Assembly: GCF_002776575.1 (NCBI RefSeq)
Contig: NZ_CP022548.1
Location: 3,673,001-3,737,000, forward strand
DNA length: 64,000 bases
DNA from: Sphingorhabdus sp. YGSMI21
GTDB taxonomy: Bacteria > Pseudomonadota > Alphaproteobacteria > Sphingomonadales > Sphingomonadaceae
Direction: 5' to 3'
In this document: in pieces, positions 7,958-18,809 of the stretch
How positions within the stretch are numbered: position 1 is the stretch's first letter
Layout: each line of letters opens with the position of its first letter
Position numbers and translations under genes: made by a program
Notes under the pieces: model-generated
The model's input: only the letters and a program-made list of their open reading frames with translations
What the model was told of the DNA's origin: nothing
Database searches by the model: none

Positions 7958-8908
7958 ATGACCAGACCAGCACTAGCGGCCGCAATTCTCGTTGCGGCAA
8001 GCGCCTCCACGCCAGCCGCCGCAGCGCTGCCCGATCCGGTCAGGGCGATGATCGAGGCCGCCATAGCATCGGACGACAAGCAGGACGTTGCCGCCATTGT
8101 GAAAATCGCCAAGGCAATAAACCCCGATGACCATGCCGAGATCGATGCTTTGATGGCCGACTTCAATGCCCGGCAGGTGAAAGCGGCGGCCGAGGCCCTG
8201 CGCGAAAAGCAGCAAGCGGGTTTCTTTGAAAACTGGAAGGGACAAGGCGAGATCGGCGGTTTCCGCTCGACCGGAAACACCCGGAATCTGGGCCTTTCGG
8301 GCGGACTGAAACTGGTCAAGGATGCGGTCAAGTGGCGGCTGAACATCAAGGCCCGCGCCGATTATGAGCGCAACGCTGGCAGTACGACCCGCGACCAGCT
8401 GAGCGCGACCATCGAACCCAATTACAAATTTGATGAAAGCTTCTACGCTTATGGCCTGGCCCAGTTTGAACGGGACCGGTTCCAGGGATTTTCCGCCCGC
8501 TACACCCTGTCCGGCGGACTGGGCTATGAACTGGTCAAGACCAAAGACATTCGGCTGGCCATAAAGGCTGGCCCTGCATTTCGCACCACGAATTTTACAG
8601 GCGGTGGATCGAAAAGCAGTCTGGCCGCGCTGGCCGGTCTCGATTTCGACTGGAAGATTTCCGATCATCTGAAATTTTCGCAGGATGCCGGTGGCACCTA
8701 TGCCAGCGATGCGCAGGGATTCAGTTCGGCTGTGGTCGTCATCGACAGCGACAACACCAGCCTGACCGCGACATCAGCGCTCGACGCTAAACTGCTTGGT
8801 TCGCTGTCTGCTCGCCTGTCCTATACGATTGAACATGAAACCAATCCGCCGGCCGGCCGGATCAAGACCGATACGCTCAGCCGCGCGACTTTGGTCTATG
8901 ATTTCTAA
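7958..8908 (+). CDS. DUF481 family outer-membrane protein
   Basis: A 316-aa exported protein. Residues 1-22 form a signal peptide (AAAILVAASASTPAAA). After a helical linker rich in Ala and charged residues, the segment from about residue 90 (GQGEIGGFRSTGNTRNLGLSGG) begins the DUF481 domain. It has alternating aromatic and polar strands expected for a beta-barrel (RADYERN, FYAYGLAQFERDRFQGF, GGLGYELVKT) and ends in a C-terminal Phe (LVYDF), as outer-membrane proteins do. The related E. coli YdiY is salt/acid-induced; no precise function is known. It follows rppH by 22 bp and may be cotranscribed with it. Confidence 0.85.
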   Translation: MTRPALAAAILVAASASTPAAAALPDPVRAMIEAAIASDDKQDVAAIVKIAKAINPDDHAEIDALMADFNARQVKAAAEALREKQQAGFFENWKGQGEIGGFRSTGNTRNLGLSGGLKLVKDAVKWRLNIKARADYERNAGSTTRDQLSATIEPNYKFDESFYAYGLAQFERDRFQGFSARYTLSGGLGYELVKTKDIRLAIKAGPAFRTTNFTGGGSKSSLAALAGLDFDWKISDHLKFSQDAGGTYASDAQGFSSAVVVIDSDNTSLTATSALDAKLLGSLSARLSYTIEHETNPPAGRIKTDTLSRATLVYDF

Positions 8909-8927
8909 ATTTTAGCGAAGACCCGTT

Positions 8928-9458
8928 TCACGGTGTTTCGGTGGCCGGTTCTTCGTCCCCGATTTGCGGCTTGGGCGTGACTGCTTCCGCTGATAGCACG
9001 GGCTTCTTTTCTGCGAGCTTGATTGCCGAAGCCAGTTGGTCGTTCTGCGAGCAGCGCGAACGGCACAGGGTTTCGATCCGCGACAGGTTCACCCGCGCCT
9101 TTTCCAGCGCCCCCCGCTGGATCAGGGCCTCGCCCTGCCCGGCCAGTGCATCCAGATTGTTCGGATCCAGTATCAGCGCCTCGCGATAGAGACGGATAGC
9201 TTTGCCGGGCAAGTCCTGCACCCGGGCAATTTGCGCCAGCGCGATGAAGGCAGAGCCGTTGCGCGGATCGACGACGAGAGATGTTTCGTAAAGATCGGCA
9301 GCCAGATCAAGTTCGCCGCGCTTCTGCGCCGCCTCACCCATTTGCATATATTCGATCGAGCGGGGCTTGATCTCGACATCCGCGGACTGGCCGAAACTGG
9401 CGCTGGAAACGGTGGCAAAGACGAGAGACAAGGCCACGACAGCCGGTGAAAAACGCAT
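8928..9458 (-). CDS. Periplasmic tetratricopeptide-repeat protein
   Basis: About 176 aa with a clear signal peptide (MRFSPAVVALSLVFATVSSASFGQ) and two to three TPR units (YMQMGEAAQKRGELDLAADLYETS, AFIALAQIARVQDLPGKAIRLY, ALAGQGEALIQRGALEKA). The start is set at 9458 because GGAG lies six bases before that ATG; a longer frame from 9518 would bury the signal peptide. Cys-rich SRCS sits near the C-terminus. TPR proteins of this kind act as scaffolds and the partner is unknown. It converges on the DUF481 gene with only 19 bp between stops and lies downstream of rsmB. Confidence 0.85.
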   Translation of the reverse strand: MRFSPAVVALSLVFATVSSASFGQSADVEIKPRSIEYMQMGEAAQKRGELDLAADLYETSLVVDPRNGSAFIALAQIARVQDLPGKAIRLYREALILDPNNLDALAGQGEALIQRGALEKARVNLSRIETLCRSRCSQNDQLASAIKLAEKKPVLSAEAVTPKPQIGDEEPATETP

Positions 9459-9527
9459 AATCAGCTCCAATAAAGTCTCTCGACCATAGCCAGACTCATC
9501 TGCATGCTGGCTTAACATGCTTTGCTA

Positions 9528-10706
9528 TCACAATTTTTCGAGACAGGTAAAATAAAAGCCATCCGTTCCGTCATGATGCGGTGAAAGAAGAAGGCCTTTA
9601 CGATATGGGCGGCCAATCGGCAAATCAATCGATATTTCCCGCCACCCCGGATGGCTTTCCAGAAAGCTGTCGGTCTGGTCGCCGCCCTCTGCATCAAGCA
9701 GCGAGCACACGGCGTAAACCAGACGTCCTCCCGGTTTTACCAGCTCGCTGCCGAGCGCGAACAGCCTTTGCTGCAGTTCTGTCGTATGTTCCAGCCGCTT
9801 GGCGGTCATCCGCCAGCGCAGTTCGGGATTGCGCCGCCAAGTGCCCGTCCCGCTGCAAGGGGCATCAATCAGCACCAGATCACAGCGGCCTTTCAGATGT
9901 TCCAGCGATTCCATTTCCTTGCCCGGACCGAGCAAAATCGTCTCGATATTCCGCGCGCTGGCCCGCCGCTTGCGGGGTTCGATCCGGCTCAGCCGATTGC
10001 GATCGGTATCCGCCGCGATAATCTTGCTTTCGTCAGGGAGCATCGCCGCTAGAGCAAGCGTTTTGCCGCCTGCGCCCGCGCACAGGTCGAGAACCAGTTC
10101 CGGCTTGGAAGCAGCGCCCGCCATGGCAATCGCCTGACTACCAAGATCCTGAATCTCTATCGCGCCTTCACGGAACAGCGCTTTGTCTTCCAGCTGGCTG
10201 CCCGCGGGCAGTTCATAGCCATGCGGCAAGGCCAGAGGGACGGCTTCCGGCCAGGCCGACCTGACCTCCGCTTCGGTAGAACGCTGGCCATTGACCCGGA
10301 CGTGAAGCGGGGCGCGATCAAACAGCGCCTTACGCTCATCCTCGTCGATCAGACCGGCAAAGCGGTCGGTCAGCCAGTCCGGAATTTGCGCGCCGCTGGC
10401 GACCGGTTCGCCCTCTTCGATTGCGGCCGGTCCATAGTTGGAACCGCTGAAAAGCTCACGCAATTCCGGCTGTTCCGATACCAGTCCGAGCATGGCCTGC
10501 CTGCCGCTTTCCGGGCGGTCGCCCCAGCGCCGGATCGCGGAATAGACCAGCTCGCGAATAGCGCGGCGGTCACCCGATCCGGCATAGCGCCGTTCCTTGA
10601 AGAATTTCTTGGCGATATTGTCCGCCGACGCTCCATTGTCCCGCGCGGCGGCGATGATCCAGTCCAGCATCTCTATCGCTGCCTGCAGTCTCGCTGCGGG
10701 GGTCAT
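9528..10706 (-). CDS. rsmB: 16S rRNA m5C methyltransferase RsmB/RsmF family
   Basis: SAM-dependent RNA cytosine-5 methyltransferase, 392 aa from the ATG at 10706. An N-terminal NusB-like helical region (residues 1-140) precedes the Rossmann domain with LDLCAGAGGKTLALA (SAM motif I), DAPCSGTGTWRRNPE (motif IV) and VYAVCSLLDAEGGDQ (motif VI, holding the catalytic Cys). The expected substrate is a cytosine of 16S rRNA. The ATG overlaps the stop of the preceding 69-aa gene by 4 bp (ATGA), which decides the start over the longer frame opening at 10844. It is the last gene of a guaB-(69 aa)-rsmB group. Confidence 0.9.
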   Translation of the reverse strand: MTPAARLQAAIEMLDWIIAAARDNGASADNIAKKFFKERRYAGSGDRRAIRELVYSAIRRWGDRPESGRQAMLGLVSEQPELRELFSGSNYGPAAIEEGEPVASGAQIPDWLTDRFAGLIDEDERKALFDRAPLHVRVNGQRSTEAEVRSAWPEAVPLALPHGYELPAGSQLEDKALFREGAIEIQDLGSQAIAMAGAASKPELVLDLCAGAGGKTLALAAMLPDESKIIAADTDRNRLSRIEPRKRRASARNIETILLGPGKEMESLEHLKGRCDLVLIDAPCSGTGTWRRNPELRWRMTAKRLEHTTELQQRLFALGSELVKPGGRLVYAVCSLLDAEGGDQTDSFLESHPGWREISIDLPIGRPYRKGLLLSPHHDGTDGFYFTCLEKL

Positions 10707-10912
10707 GCGTCCACCCGATCGTCCAGATGCATGCAATGATGCTCCATCCGGGTGGCCGGACCGTATTTCGCGGTAATTCTGGTCTTCAGCACCACAGCAT
10801 CCTCTTCGCAACTTTCGACGGTCAGATAGGCATCGCTTGTCCAACGCGGCGTATCGGCCCCCTGCCCCGCAGGCCAGATGAATATCATCAGGATTATCTT
10901 GGCCTCGATCAT
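10703..10912 (-). CDS. Small conserved-looking protein coupled to rsmB
   Basis: A 69-aa acidic/basic mixed protein that starts with a short hydrophobic stretch (KIILMIFIWPAGQGAD, possibly a cleaved or anchoring segment). It then has a soluble part with the strands AYLTVESCEEDAVVLKTRI. It lies 18 bp after guaB and its stop overlaps the rsmB start by 4 bp, which argues that it is truly translated. I do not recognise a family. Its conserved position would be the best handle on its role. A short exported protein is the most I can infer. Confidence 0.55.
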   Translation of the reverse strand: MIEAKIILMIFIWPAGQGADTPRWTSDAYLTVESCEEDAVVLKTRITAKYGPATRMEHHCMHLDDRVDA

Positions 10913-10930
10913 GAGAGACCGCCCGAGGCG

Positions 10931-13962
<3,032 letters not shown>

Positions 13963-14064
13963 CGCAGCAACAATCCTTGTGTTAACCTGAATAATTCGCT
14001 TTTTCCTTGGCAACATCCTGCAAATAATCAATGACTATGCGACGGTTTGCGGAGGAGAATGGAA

Positions 14065-15030
14065 ATGGGCGTTTCACTGTTACTGCTGGTGCTACTGGTC
14101 ACCATCATCTATCTTTTTGCGAGCATCAAGATAGTCCGGCAGGGCTATCATTATACGATCGAATATTTCGGCCGGTTCACCACGACCGCCCAGCCCGGTT
14201 TCAATTTCTATCCCGCCTTTCTCTATCGTGTCGGCCGCAAGGTCAACATGATGGAACAGGTGCTGGACATTCCGGGCCAGGAAATCATCACCAAGGACAA
14301 TGCGATGATCTCCACCGACGGCGTGGTGTTCTTCCAGGTTCTCGATGCAGCCAAGGCGGCCTACGAGGTCAACGATCTCTACAACGCGATCCTCAACCTC
14401 GTCACCACCAACCTGCGCACGGTCATGGGCTCGATGGACCTCGACGAGACGCTGTCGAAGCGCGACGAGATCAATGCCAGGCTGCTGACCGTGATCGACG
14501 ATGCCACCACCCCCTGGGGCATCAAGATCACCCGCGTCGAGATCAAAGACATCCGGCCACCACAGGATATCGTCAACGCGATGGCGCGGCAGATGAAGGC
14601 CGAGCGCGAGAAACGCGCCAATATCCTCGATGCCGAAGGCGCCCGCGCTTCCGAAATCCTGCGTTCCGAGGGTGAGAAACAGGGCCAGATCCTGCAGGCG
14701 GAAGGCCGCAAGGAATCAGCCTTCCTCGACGCAGAAGCCCGCGAGCGCGAAGCCCAGGCCGAAGCCAAGGCGACCCAGATGGTGTCCGAAGCCATTGCCA
14801 GCGGCAATGCCCAGGCGATCAACTATTTCGTCGCACAGGATTATGTGAAAGCGGTCGAGAAATTTGCCACTTCGCCCAATGCCAAGACCATATTATTCCC
14901 GGTCGAAGCCACCCAGCTTATCGGCACATTGGGCGGCATCGGCGCGCTGGCCAAGGAAGCGCTGGGCGACAGTCACGAGACCTTCGCGCCGCCAAAGCGC
15001 AAGGGTCCGTTCGACAATCAGGACAAGTGA
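14065..15030 (+). CDS. SPFH/Band-7 membrane protein (QmcA/stomatin-like)
   Basis: A 321-aa stomatin-like protein. One N-terminal transmembrane helix (SLLLLVLLVTIIYLFASI) is followed by the SPFH domain (IVRQGYHYTIEYFGRF, QEIITKDNAMISTDGVVFF, WGIKITRVEIKDIRPP). A long Ala/Glu/Arg coiled coil follows (about 180-250: MKAEREKRANILDAEG, EAREREAQAEAKA). These proteins oligomerise into membrane rafts or protease-regulating cages. The ATG at 14065 is chosen because GGAGGAG ends seven bases before it; the ATG at 14059 is too close. The next gene, 26 bp on, encodes an NfeD protein, the standard partner of SPFH proteins. Confidence 0.92.
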   Translation: MGVSLLLLVLLVTIIYLFASIKIVRQGYHYTIEYFGRFTTTAQPGFNFYPAFLYRVGRKVNMMEQVLDIPGQEIITKDNAMISTDGVVFFQVLDAAKAAYEVNDLYNAILNLVTTNLRTVMGSMDLDETLSKRDEINARLLTVIDDATTPWGIKITRVEIKDIRPPQDIVNAMARQMKAEREKRANILDAEGARASEILRSEGEKQGQILQAEGRKESAFLDAEAREREAQAEAKATQMVSEAIASGNAQAINYFVAQDYVKAVEKFATSPNAKTILFPVEATQLIGTLGGIGALAKEALGDSHETFAPPKRKGPFDNQDK

Positions 15031-15056
15031 GCCCGGGACAAAGCGGAGCATGAGCC

Positions 15057-15536
15057 ATGGATGATTTCACGCTGAACAATCCGGAATATGTCTGGCTCGG
15101 GCTGGCCGCTTTGCTCGCGCTGGCGGAATTGTTCGTACCCGGCGTCTTCCTGATCTGGGTAGCCGCAGCCGCTGCTGCGACCGGAATCCTCTCGCTGTTC
15201 ATCGACATGACGCTTGCCGGCCAGCTGACGGTATTCGGGCTCGCCACAATAGCGGCGGTGCTCGGCGGGCGACGCTGGTATCTGACCCACAATATCGAAA
15301 GCGAAAATCCGCTGCTCAACAACCGCTCGGCGCAGCTGATCGGCAGAACCGTGACGATTGTTGAGACGGTTTCGCCAACCAGTGGTCGCGCCAAGGTCGC
15401 CGACGGCGTATGGCCGGCCAGGGGACCGGACATGAAAAAAGGCACGGTGGCGAAAGTCGCTTCGGTCGAAGGCGGAGTCCTGCTGCTGGAAGCGCTGGAG
15501 GACCCCGCCCAACCGGAAACCAAAGCTATTTCTTGA
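15057..15536 (+). CDS. NfeD family membrane protein
   Basis: A 159-aa short-form NfeD. Two to three N-terminal transmembrane helices (VWLGLAALLALAELFVPGVF, IWVAAAAAATGILSLF, LTVFGLATIAAVLGG) are followed by a C-terminal OB-fold (AQLIGRTVTIVETV to VAKVASVEGGVLLLEA). It lacks the Ser-protease domain of long NfeD proteins. Short NfeD proteins bind the SPFH partner encoded just upstream and are thought to regulate membrane-protein quality control. Its last 11 bp overlap the convergent gene ending at 15526. Confidence 0.92.
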   Translation: MDDFTLNNPEYVWLGLAALLALAELFVPGVFLIWVAAAAAATGILSLFIDMTLAGQLTVFGLATIAAVLGGRRWYLTHNIESENPLLNNRSAQLIGRTVTIVETVSPTSGRAKVADGVWPARGPDMKKGTVAKVASVEGGVLLLEALEDPAQPETKAIS

Positions 15537-15906
15537 AGAAACCCTTCGCCATATTGGTGAGGTCATTGATCGGATTGCCATCGCCATCGCGATCAAACAG
15601 GCCGGTAACCTTGCCGAGCAGTCCATCATCGCCGGTCAGCTTGTCCATCAGGCTGCCCTCGCCATCTAGGCCCGCTTTCTCCGCCATCGCGGGCAATAGC
15701 CCCTTGAGTTTCTCGGGATCCACACCCGCTTCGGCGGCGGCTTCCCTGATCGCGGTCATCTTGTCTGTGCTGCCGTCGCGCAATTTCGCGAACAGGGCCT
15801 CGCCGCCCTTTTTCGCCTCATCGGCCGTCATGCCGGCTTTTTCCGCAATATCGTCGATACTGAAATTTTCAGGCAACATATCCATGATTTTTTCGAGCAT
15901 GCTCAT
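15526..15906 (-). CDS. Small DUF937-like protein with C-terminal calcium-loop motif
   Basis: About 126 aa, acidic, without signal peptide or membrane segment. The N-terminal half (IDDIAEKAGMTADEAKKGG, ALFAKL) looks like a reduced DUF937 helix-turn unit. The last 30 residues carry FDRDGDGNPINDLTNMA, a D-x-D-G-D-G loop as in EF-hands or dockerins. The same tail occurs at the end of the adjacent DUF937 protein (15934-16518). GGAGG nine bases before ATG 15906 decides the start over TTG 15912. It lies 27 bp after its neighbour and is probably cotranscribed. Calcium binding is inference from the loop only. Confidence 0.7.
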   Translation of the reverse strand: MSMLEKIMDMLPENFSIDDIAEKAGMTADEAKKGGEALFAKLRDGSTDKMTAIREAAAEAGVDPEKLKGLLPAMAEKAGLDGEGSLMDKLTGDDGLLGKVTGLFDRDGDGNPINDLTNMAKGFFKK

Positions 15907-15933
15907 ATTCAAATTCCTCCGGTTCGGGACAGT

Positions 15934-16518
15934 CTAGCGGGTCAGTTTGCCGGCCATGCCGATGATATCGTCCAGCGGATTGCCATCACCGTTGAGGTCA
16001 AGCATCGAAGCCAGACCGCCCAGACCGCCCGATGACGCCTTGTTGCCGCCGCCTAGCAGGCCACCGATCAGACCACCGATACCGCCGCCGTTGCCGGCAC
16101 TGCCAGCGCTCTCGCCACCCTGCTTCGCCATATAACCCGTCACCATCATCGCGACGACCGGCAGCATTTTCTTCAGCAGGTCGCTGCTGATCCCGGTCTG
16201 CTGTTCCGCGCCCGCGGCGACAGTACGGCTGACTTCCTTGGAACCGAATATCTGGCCAAGCACTTCATTGCCCTTCTCCACCGGAGTCGGTTGTGTGCCG
16301 AGTACGCTGTCGAGCAGGCCGCCACCGCCGAGCTGGCCGAGCAATCCGCCCAGACCGTCGAGGCCGCTTGGCTGGGCCTGGGTGGTTTTCTTGAAACCGC
16401 CCAAGATGGCAGGCAACAGGGCTGCGGCACCGGCTTCGGCAACGCTCTCGTTGATGCCCAGTTCCTTGGCCATCGTGCCGATACCACCCGACTGCTGCAA
16501 CATATCCAACATATTCAT
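15934..16518 (-). CDS. DUF937 domain protein with C-terminal calcium-loop motif
   Basis: About 194 aa. The N-terminal DUF937 region includes MAKELGINESVAEAGAAALLPAILGGF and a Gly-rich linker (LGGLLGQLGGGGLLD). A second helical unit follows (ISSDLLKKMLPVVAMMVTGYMAKQ), then a Gly/Ser-rich stretch, and finally MLDLNGDGNPLDDIIGMAGK, a D-x-N-G-D-G loop. AAGGAG seven bases before ATG 16518 fixes the start. DUF937 proteins (YidB-like) have no settled function. The shared tail with the downstream small protein suggests a gene pair derived by duplication. Confidence 0.85.
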   Translation of the reverse strand: MNMLDMLQQSGGIGTMAKELGINESVAEAGAAALLPAILGGFKKTTQAQPSGLDGLGGLLGQLGGGGLLDSVLGTQPTPVEKGNEVLGQIFGSKEVSRTVAAGAEQQTGISSDLLKKMLPVVAMMVTGYMAKQGGESAGSAGNGGGIGGLIGGLLGGGNKASSGGLGGLASMLDLNGDGNPLDDIIGMAGKLTR

Positions 16519-16665
16519 AATCACTCTCCTTCAATGCCAAACCGGCACATATTGATTCCTCGCTTGCGATGCCTCTAGCATATTTTCGGGCGAGAAACCG
16601 CCTAATCGGGCACTTTACGAGTGTTTACACGGTGTGGGCGGCGCATATCCGTGGGGACGGGAGAA

Positions 16666-16685
16666 GGGCAATTGACTCATTGCCC
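16666..16685. promoter_or_regulatory. Inverted repeat upstream of DUF3597 gene
   Basis: GGGCAAT-TGACTC-ATTGCCC has perfect 7-bp arms and a 6-nt spacer in the 247-bp gap between the divergent DUF937 and DUF3597 genes. Its place about 80 bp before the DUF3597 start fits an operator. There is no T-run after it, so it is unlikely to be a terminator. Confidence 0.4.
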
Positions 16686-16765
16686 GTGAACACCGAGGTT
16701 GTTTGCAAGGGTAAGGAACGGCACAAGCCGGACAACAAGCCCCGCAACATAACGAGGAGCATGAC

Positions 16766-17137
16766 ATGAGTATTTTCGGAAAAATCAAGAACGCGATCTT
16801 TGGCGGCGAAGCCAAGGCCGCAGAACCCGAAACCAAGACGGCACCGGCGCCTGCAGCAGCGGCTCCAGCCGAGCGCGCGGCAATCAGCGAAGTCGACGTT
16901 GCAGCGCGGCTCGACAGCATCCCGGGCTCCGACAAGCTCAACTGGCGCACGTCGATTGTCGACCTGATGAAGCTGGTCCAGATCGATGCCAGCTATGGCA
17001 ACCGCAAGGAACTGGCGCAGGAACTCGGCAACGGCGATTACAGCGGTTCTGCCGAAGACAATATCCTGCTCCACAAGCAGGTCATGAACAAGATCGCCGC
17101 CGCTGGCGGTATCGTTCCGGCTGATCTGAAAGACTAA
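16766..17137 (+). CDS. DUF3597 domain protein
   Basis: A 123-aa cytoplasmic protein. MSIFGKIKNAIFGG and an Ala/Pro-rich spacer lead into the DUF3597 core (VDVAARLDSIPGSDKLNWRTSIVDLMKLVQIDASYGNRKELAQEL), ending in ADLKD. The family is a compact helical domain found across alpha- and gammaproteobacteria, and its function is unknown. GAGGAG lies six bases before the ATG at 16766; the ATG at 16761 reads straight into a stop. The gene is preceded by a 247-bp regulatory gap with a perfect inverted repeat. Confidence 0.88.
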   Translation: MSIFGKIKNAIFGGEAKAAEPETKTAPAPAAAAPAERAAISEVDVAARLDSIPGSDKLNWRTSIVDLMKLVQIDASYGNRKELAQELGNGDYSGSAEDNILLHKQVMNKIAAAGGIVPADLKD

Positions 17138-17177
17138 GCCGCTGGACGATATGTCCGTTAGAATTTAGGCGGGGGCT

Positions 17178-17843
17178 GTGAGCGATCATGGCCCCCTTCT
17201 TTTTTCCCCGCTTCCCGCTGCGGAAGCCCCGAAAGGCTGCCGGCGCTGTCCGCAACTGGTCGGCCTTCGCAAATCATTGCGCAAGGACCATCCGGACTGG
17301 TGGAACGCCCCGGTTCCGGCCTTTGGCGACCCGGAGGCATGGCTGGCCATCGTCGGCCTCGCTCCGGGCACGGAGGGCGCCAACCGGACCGGCAGGCCGT
17401 TTACCGGCGACGCCTCGGGCGAAACGCTGTTTGCCACTCTCACCAAATATGGCTTTGTCGACGGTGTGTTTGCCAATGACCCGGCCGACGGGATCACATT
17501 GAACGGCGCAATCATCCTCAACGCGGTCAAATGCCTGCCCCCGGAAAACAAGCCGACCGGCGCCGAGATCAACAATTGCCGCGATTATCTCAAGAAATCC
17601 ATCCGCGCCCTGCCCAATCTACGCACAATCGTGGCGCTGGGAAAAATCGCCCATGACAGCATCATCCGAATGGAAGGGCTCAGACTGGCAGACCACAAGT
17701 TTGCGCATGGCGCGGAACATCAGCTCTCGGGTGGTCGTGTTCTGATCGATAGCTATCATTGCAGCCGCTATAATCTGAATACGCGGCGCCTTACCGTGGC
17801 AATGTTTGAGGATATTTTCGAGAAAGCACGAGAAAGCTTATGA
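17178..17843 (+). CDS. Family-5 (UdgB-type) uracil-DNA glycosylase
   Basis: A 221-aa iron-sulfur uracil-DNA glycosylase that removes uracil (and often other deaminated bases) from DNA to start base-excision repair. Motif A is GLAPGTEGANRTGRPFTGD (residues 60-78). It lacks the Asp/Asn water-activating residue at the position used by families 1 and 4, as in UdgB. Motif B is DSYHCSRYN with His194. Four Cys (21, 24, 119, 134) have the spacing of the 4Fe-4S ligands. The start is GTG 17178 after a G-rich stretch; the ATG at 17188 is out of frame. The 3' end overlaps the convergent SRPBCC gene by 6 bp. Confidence 0.88.
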   Translation: MSDHGPLLFSPLPAAEAPKGCRRCPQLVGLRKSLRKDHPDWWNAPVPAFGDPEAWLAIVGLAPGTEGANRTGRPFTGDASGETLFATLTKYGFVDGVFANDPADGITLNGAIILNAVKCLPPENKPTGAEINNCRDYLKKSIRALPNLRTIVALGKIAHDSIIRMEGLRLADHKFAHGAEHQLSGGRVLIDSYHCSRYNLNTRRLTVAMFEDIFEKARESL

Positions 17844-18809
17844 TATGCTTTCGACCCGGTCCTTGATCGTCCAGAGTATGTTTTTCTGGATGTCGCCAAG
17901 ATAAACGTTGCCCCAGAATGACGAATAGTGATGCATCCAGCTTTGCGTTTGATAATGCGTCGACAGGGTCAACCGGGTCCGACCATCACCCATATCCTCG
18001 AGCGAATATCCACCGGATTCGATCTGCAGAAGGCTGCTGTCCGGCGAAATATGTCGGTCGGTATACCGGCTGATCGAATCGTCGGTAAAATGAAAATCCC
18101 ATGCGATTTCATGTCCGGGTTTCCACGCGGTCACATGCTCCTCGAACCGGATATCGTCTCCCCATTGCGCGAACCGGACGGAACCGACACCGCTCCCGAC
18201 CACAAGGGCAGAACGAGGCCGGGGGATCCCGACAATATCCTGCGTGAAATTCCAGCGCCCTTCATCTTGCTGAATATCATCAACGGACAGAAGTAGCGGC
18301 CATATCTCTTCGGGTGCCGCAGCGATCTCGATCTGCCGGGTGACCGTATAATTCGACACCGGTGGGTCATAGGAAGCTTCGATCTGGAGCCCGATGAGGG
18401 GCAACAACAAAAGCGGCACGGAAAAGAAGCGCCCGGTCTGCATTTTGTGTCGCACAAGAGATATGATGGAGGAGCCTATCATCGCGAATAACAGCCACGG
18501 CAGAACAATCATCAAGATGCAAATAACGCCTTCGCGCATCCATATGGCAAAAACGAGAATGAGAGCGCCGAACGCGGAAAATTGCATGGCGAAAAAGGAT
18601 TTGAACTGATTCTTGTAATCGCCGGGGGTTGCCAGAGACAATATGGCTCCGATCAGGATGGGCAGGATCATGATGAAGGTAAAACCCGACCAAAGTGTCC
18701 CGTCTCCATGTATGACGATGGATGCATAGGCCAGCCCCGCCGCCAGCACGGCAAGAGAAACCATGAACCATTGGTTCGTCGTAAGTTTTTGGCGCGTTTT
18801 CTTAGACAT
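17838..18809 (-). CDS. Membrane protein with C-terminal SRPBCC domain
   Basis: About 323 aa. The N-terminal half has four predicted transmembrane helices (FMVSLAVLAAGLAYASIVI, FIMILPILIGAILSL, FSAFGALILVFAIWM, ICILMIVLPWLLFAMIG). The C-terminal half (from VTRQIEIAAAPEEIWPLLL) is an SRPBCC/START-like fold that can hold a hydrophobic ligand. The start is placed at ATG 18809, overlapping the end of aguB by 8 bp, so the two are probably coupled. The frame continues upstream to 18896 but only through aguB coding sequence. The ligand is unknown. A link with polyamine metabolism is suggested only by position. Confidence 0.75.
   Translation of the reverse strand: MSKKTRQKLTTNQWFMVSLAVLAAGLAYASIVIHGDGTLWSGFTFIMILPILIGAILSLATPGDYKNQFKSFFAMQFSAFGALILVFAIWMREGVICILMIVLPWLLFAMIGSSIISLVRHKMQTGRFFSVPLLLLPLIGLQIEASYDPPVSNYTVTRQIEIAAAPEEIWPLLLSVDDIQQDEGRWNFTQDIVGIPRPRSALVVGSGVGSVRFAQWGDDIRFEEHVTAWKPGHEIAWDFHFTDDSISRYTDRHISPDSSLLQIESGGYSLEDMGDGRTRLTLSTHYQTQSWMHHYSSFWGNVYLGDIQKNILWTIKDRVESIS

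Noticed and set aside
9458..9518. Upstream N-terminal extension of the TPR protein
   Set aside because: A well-spaced GGAG and a clean signal peptide support the ATG at 9458, and the extension would bury the signal.
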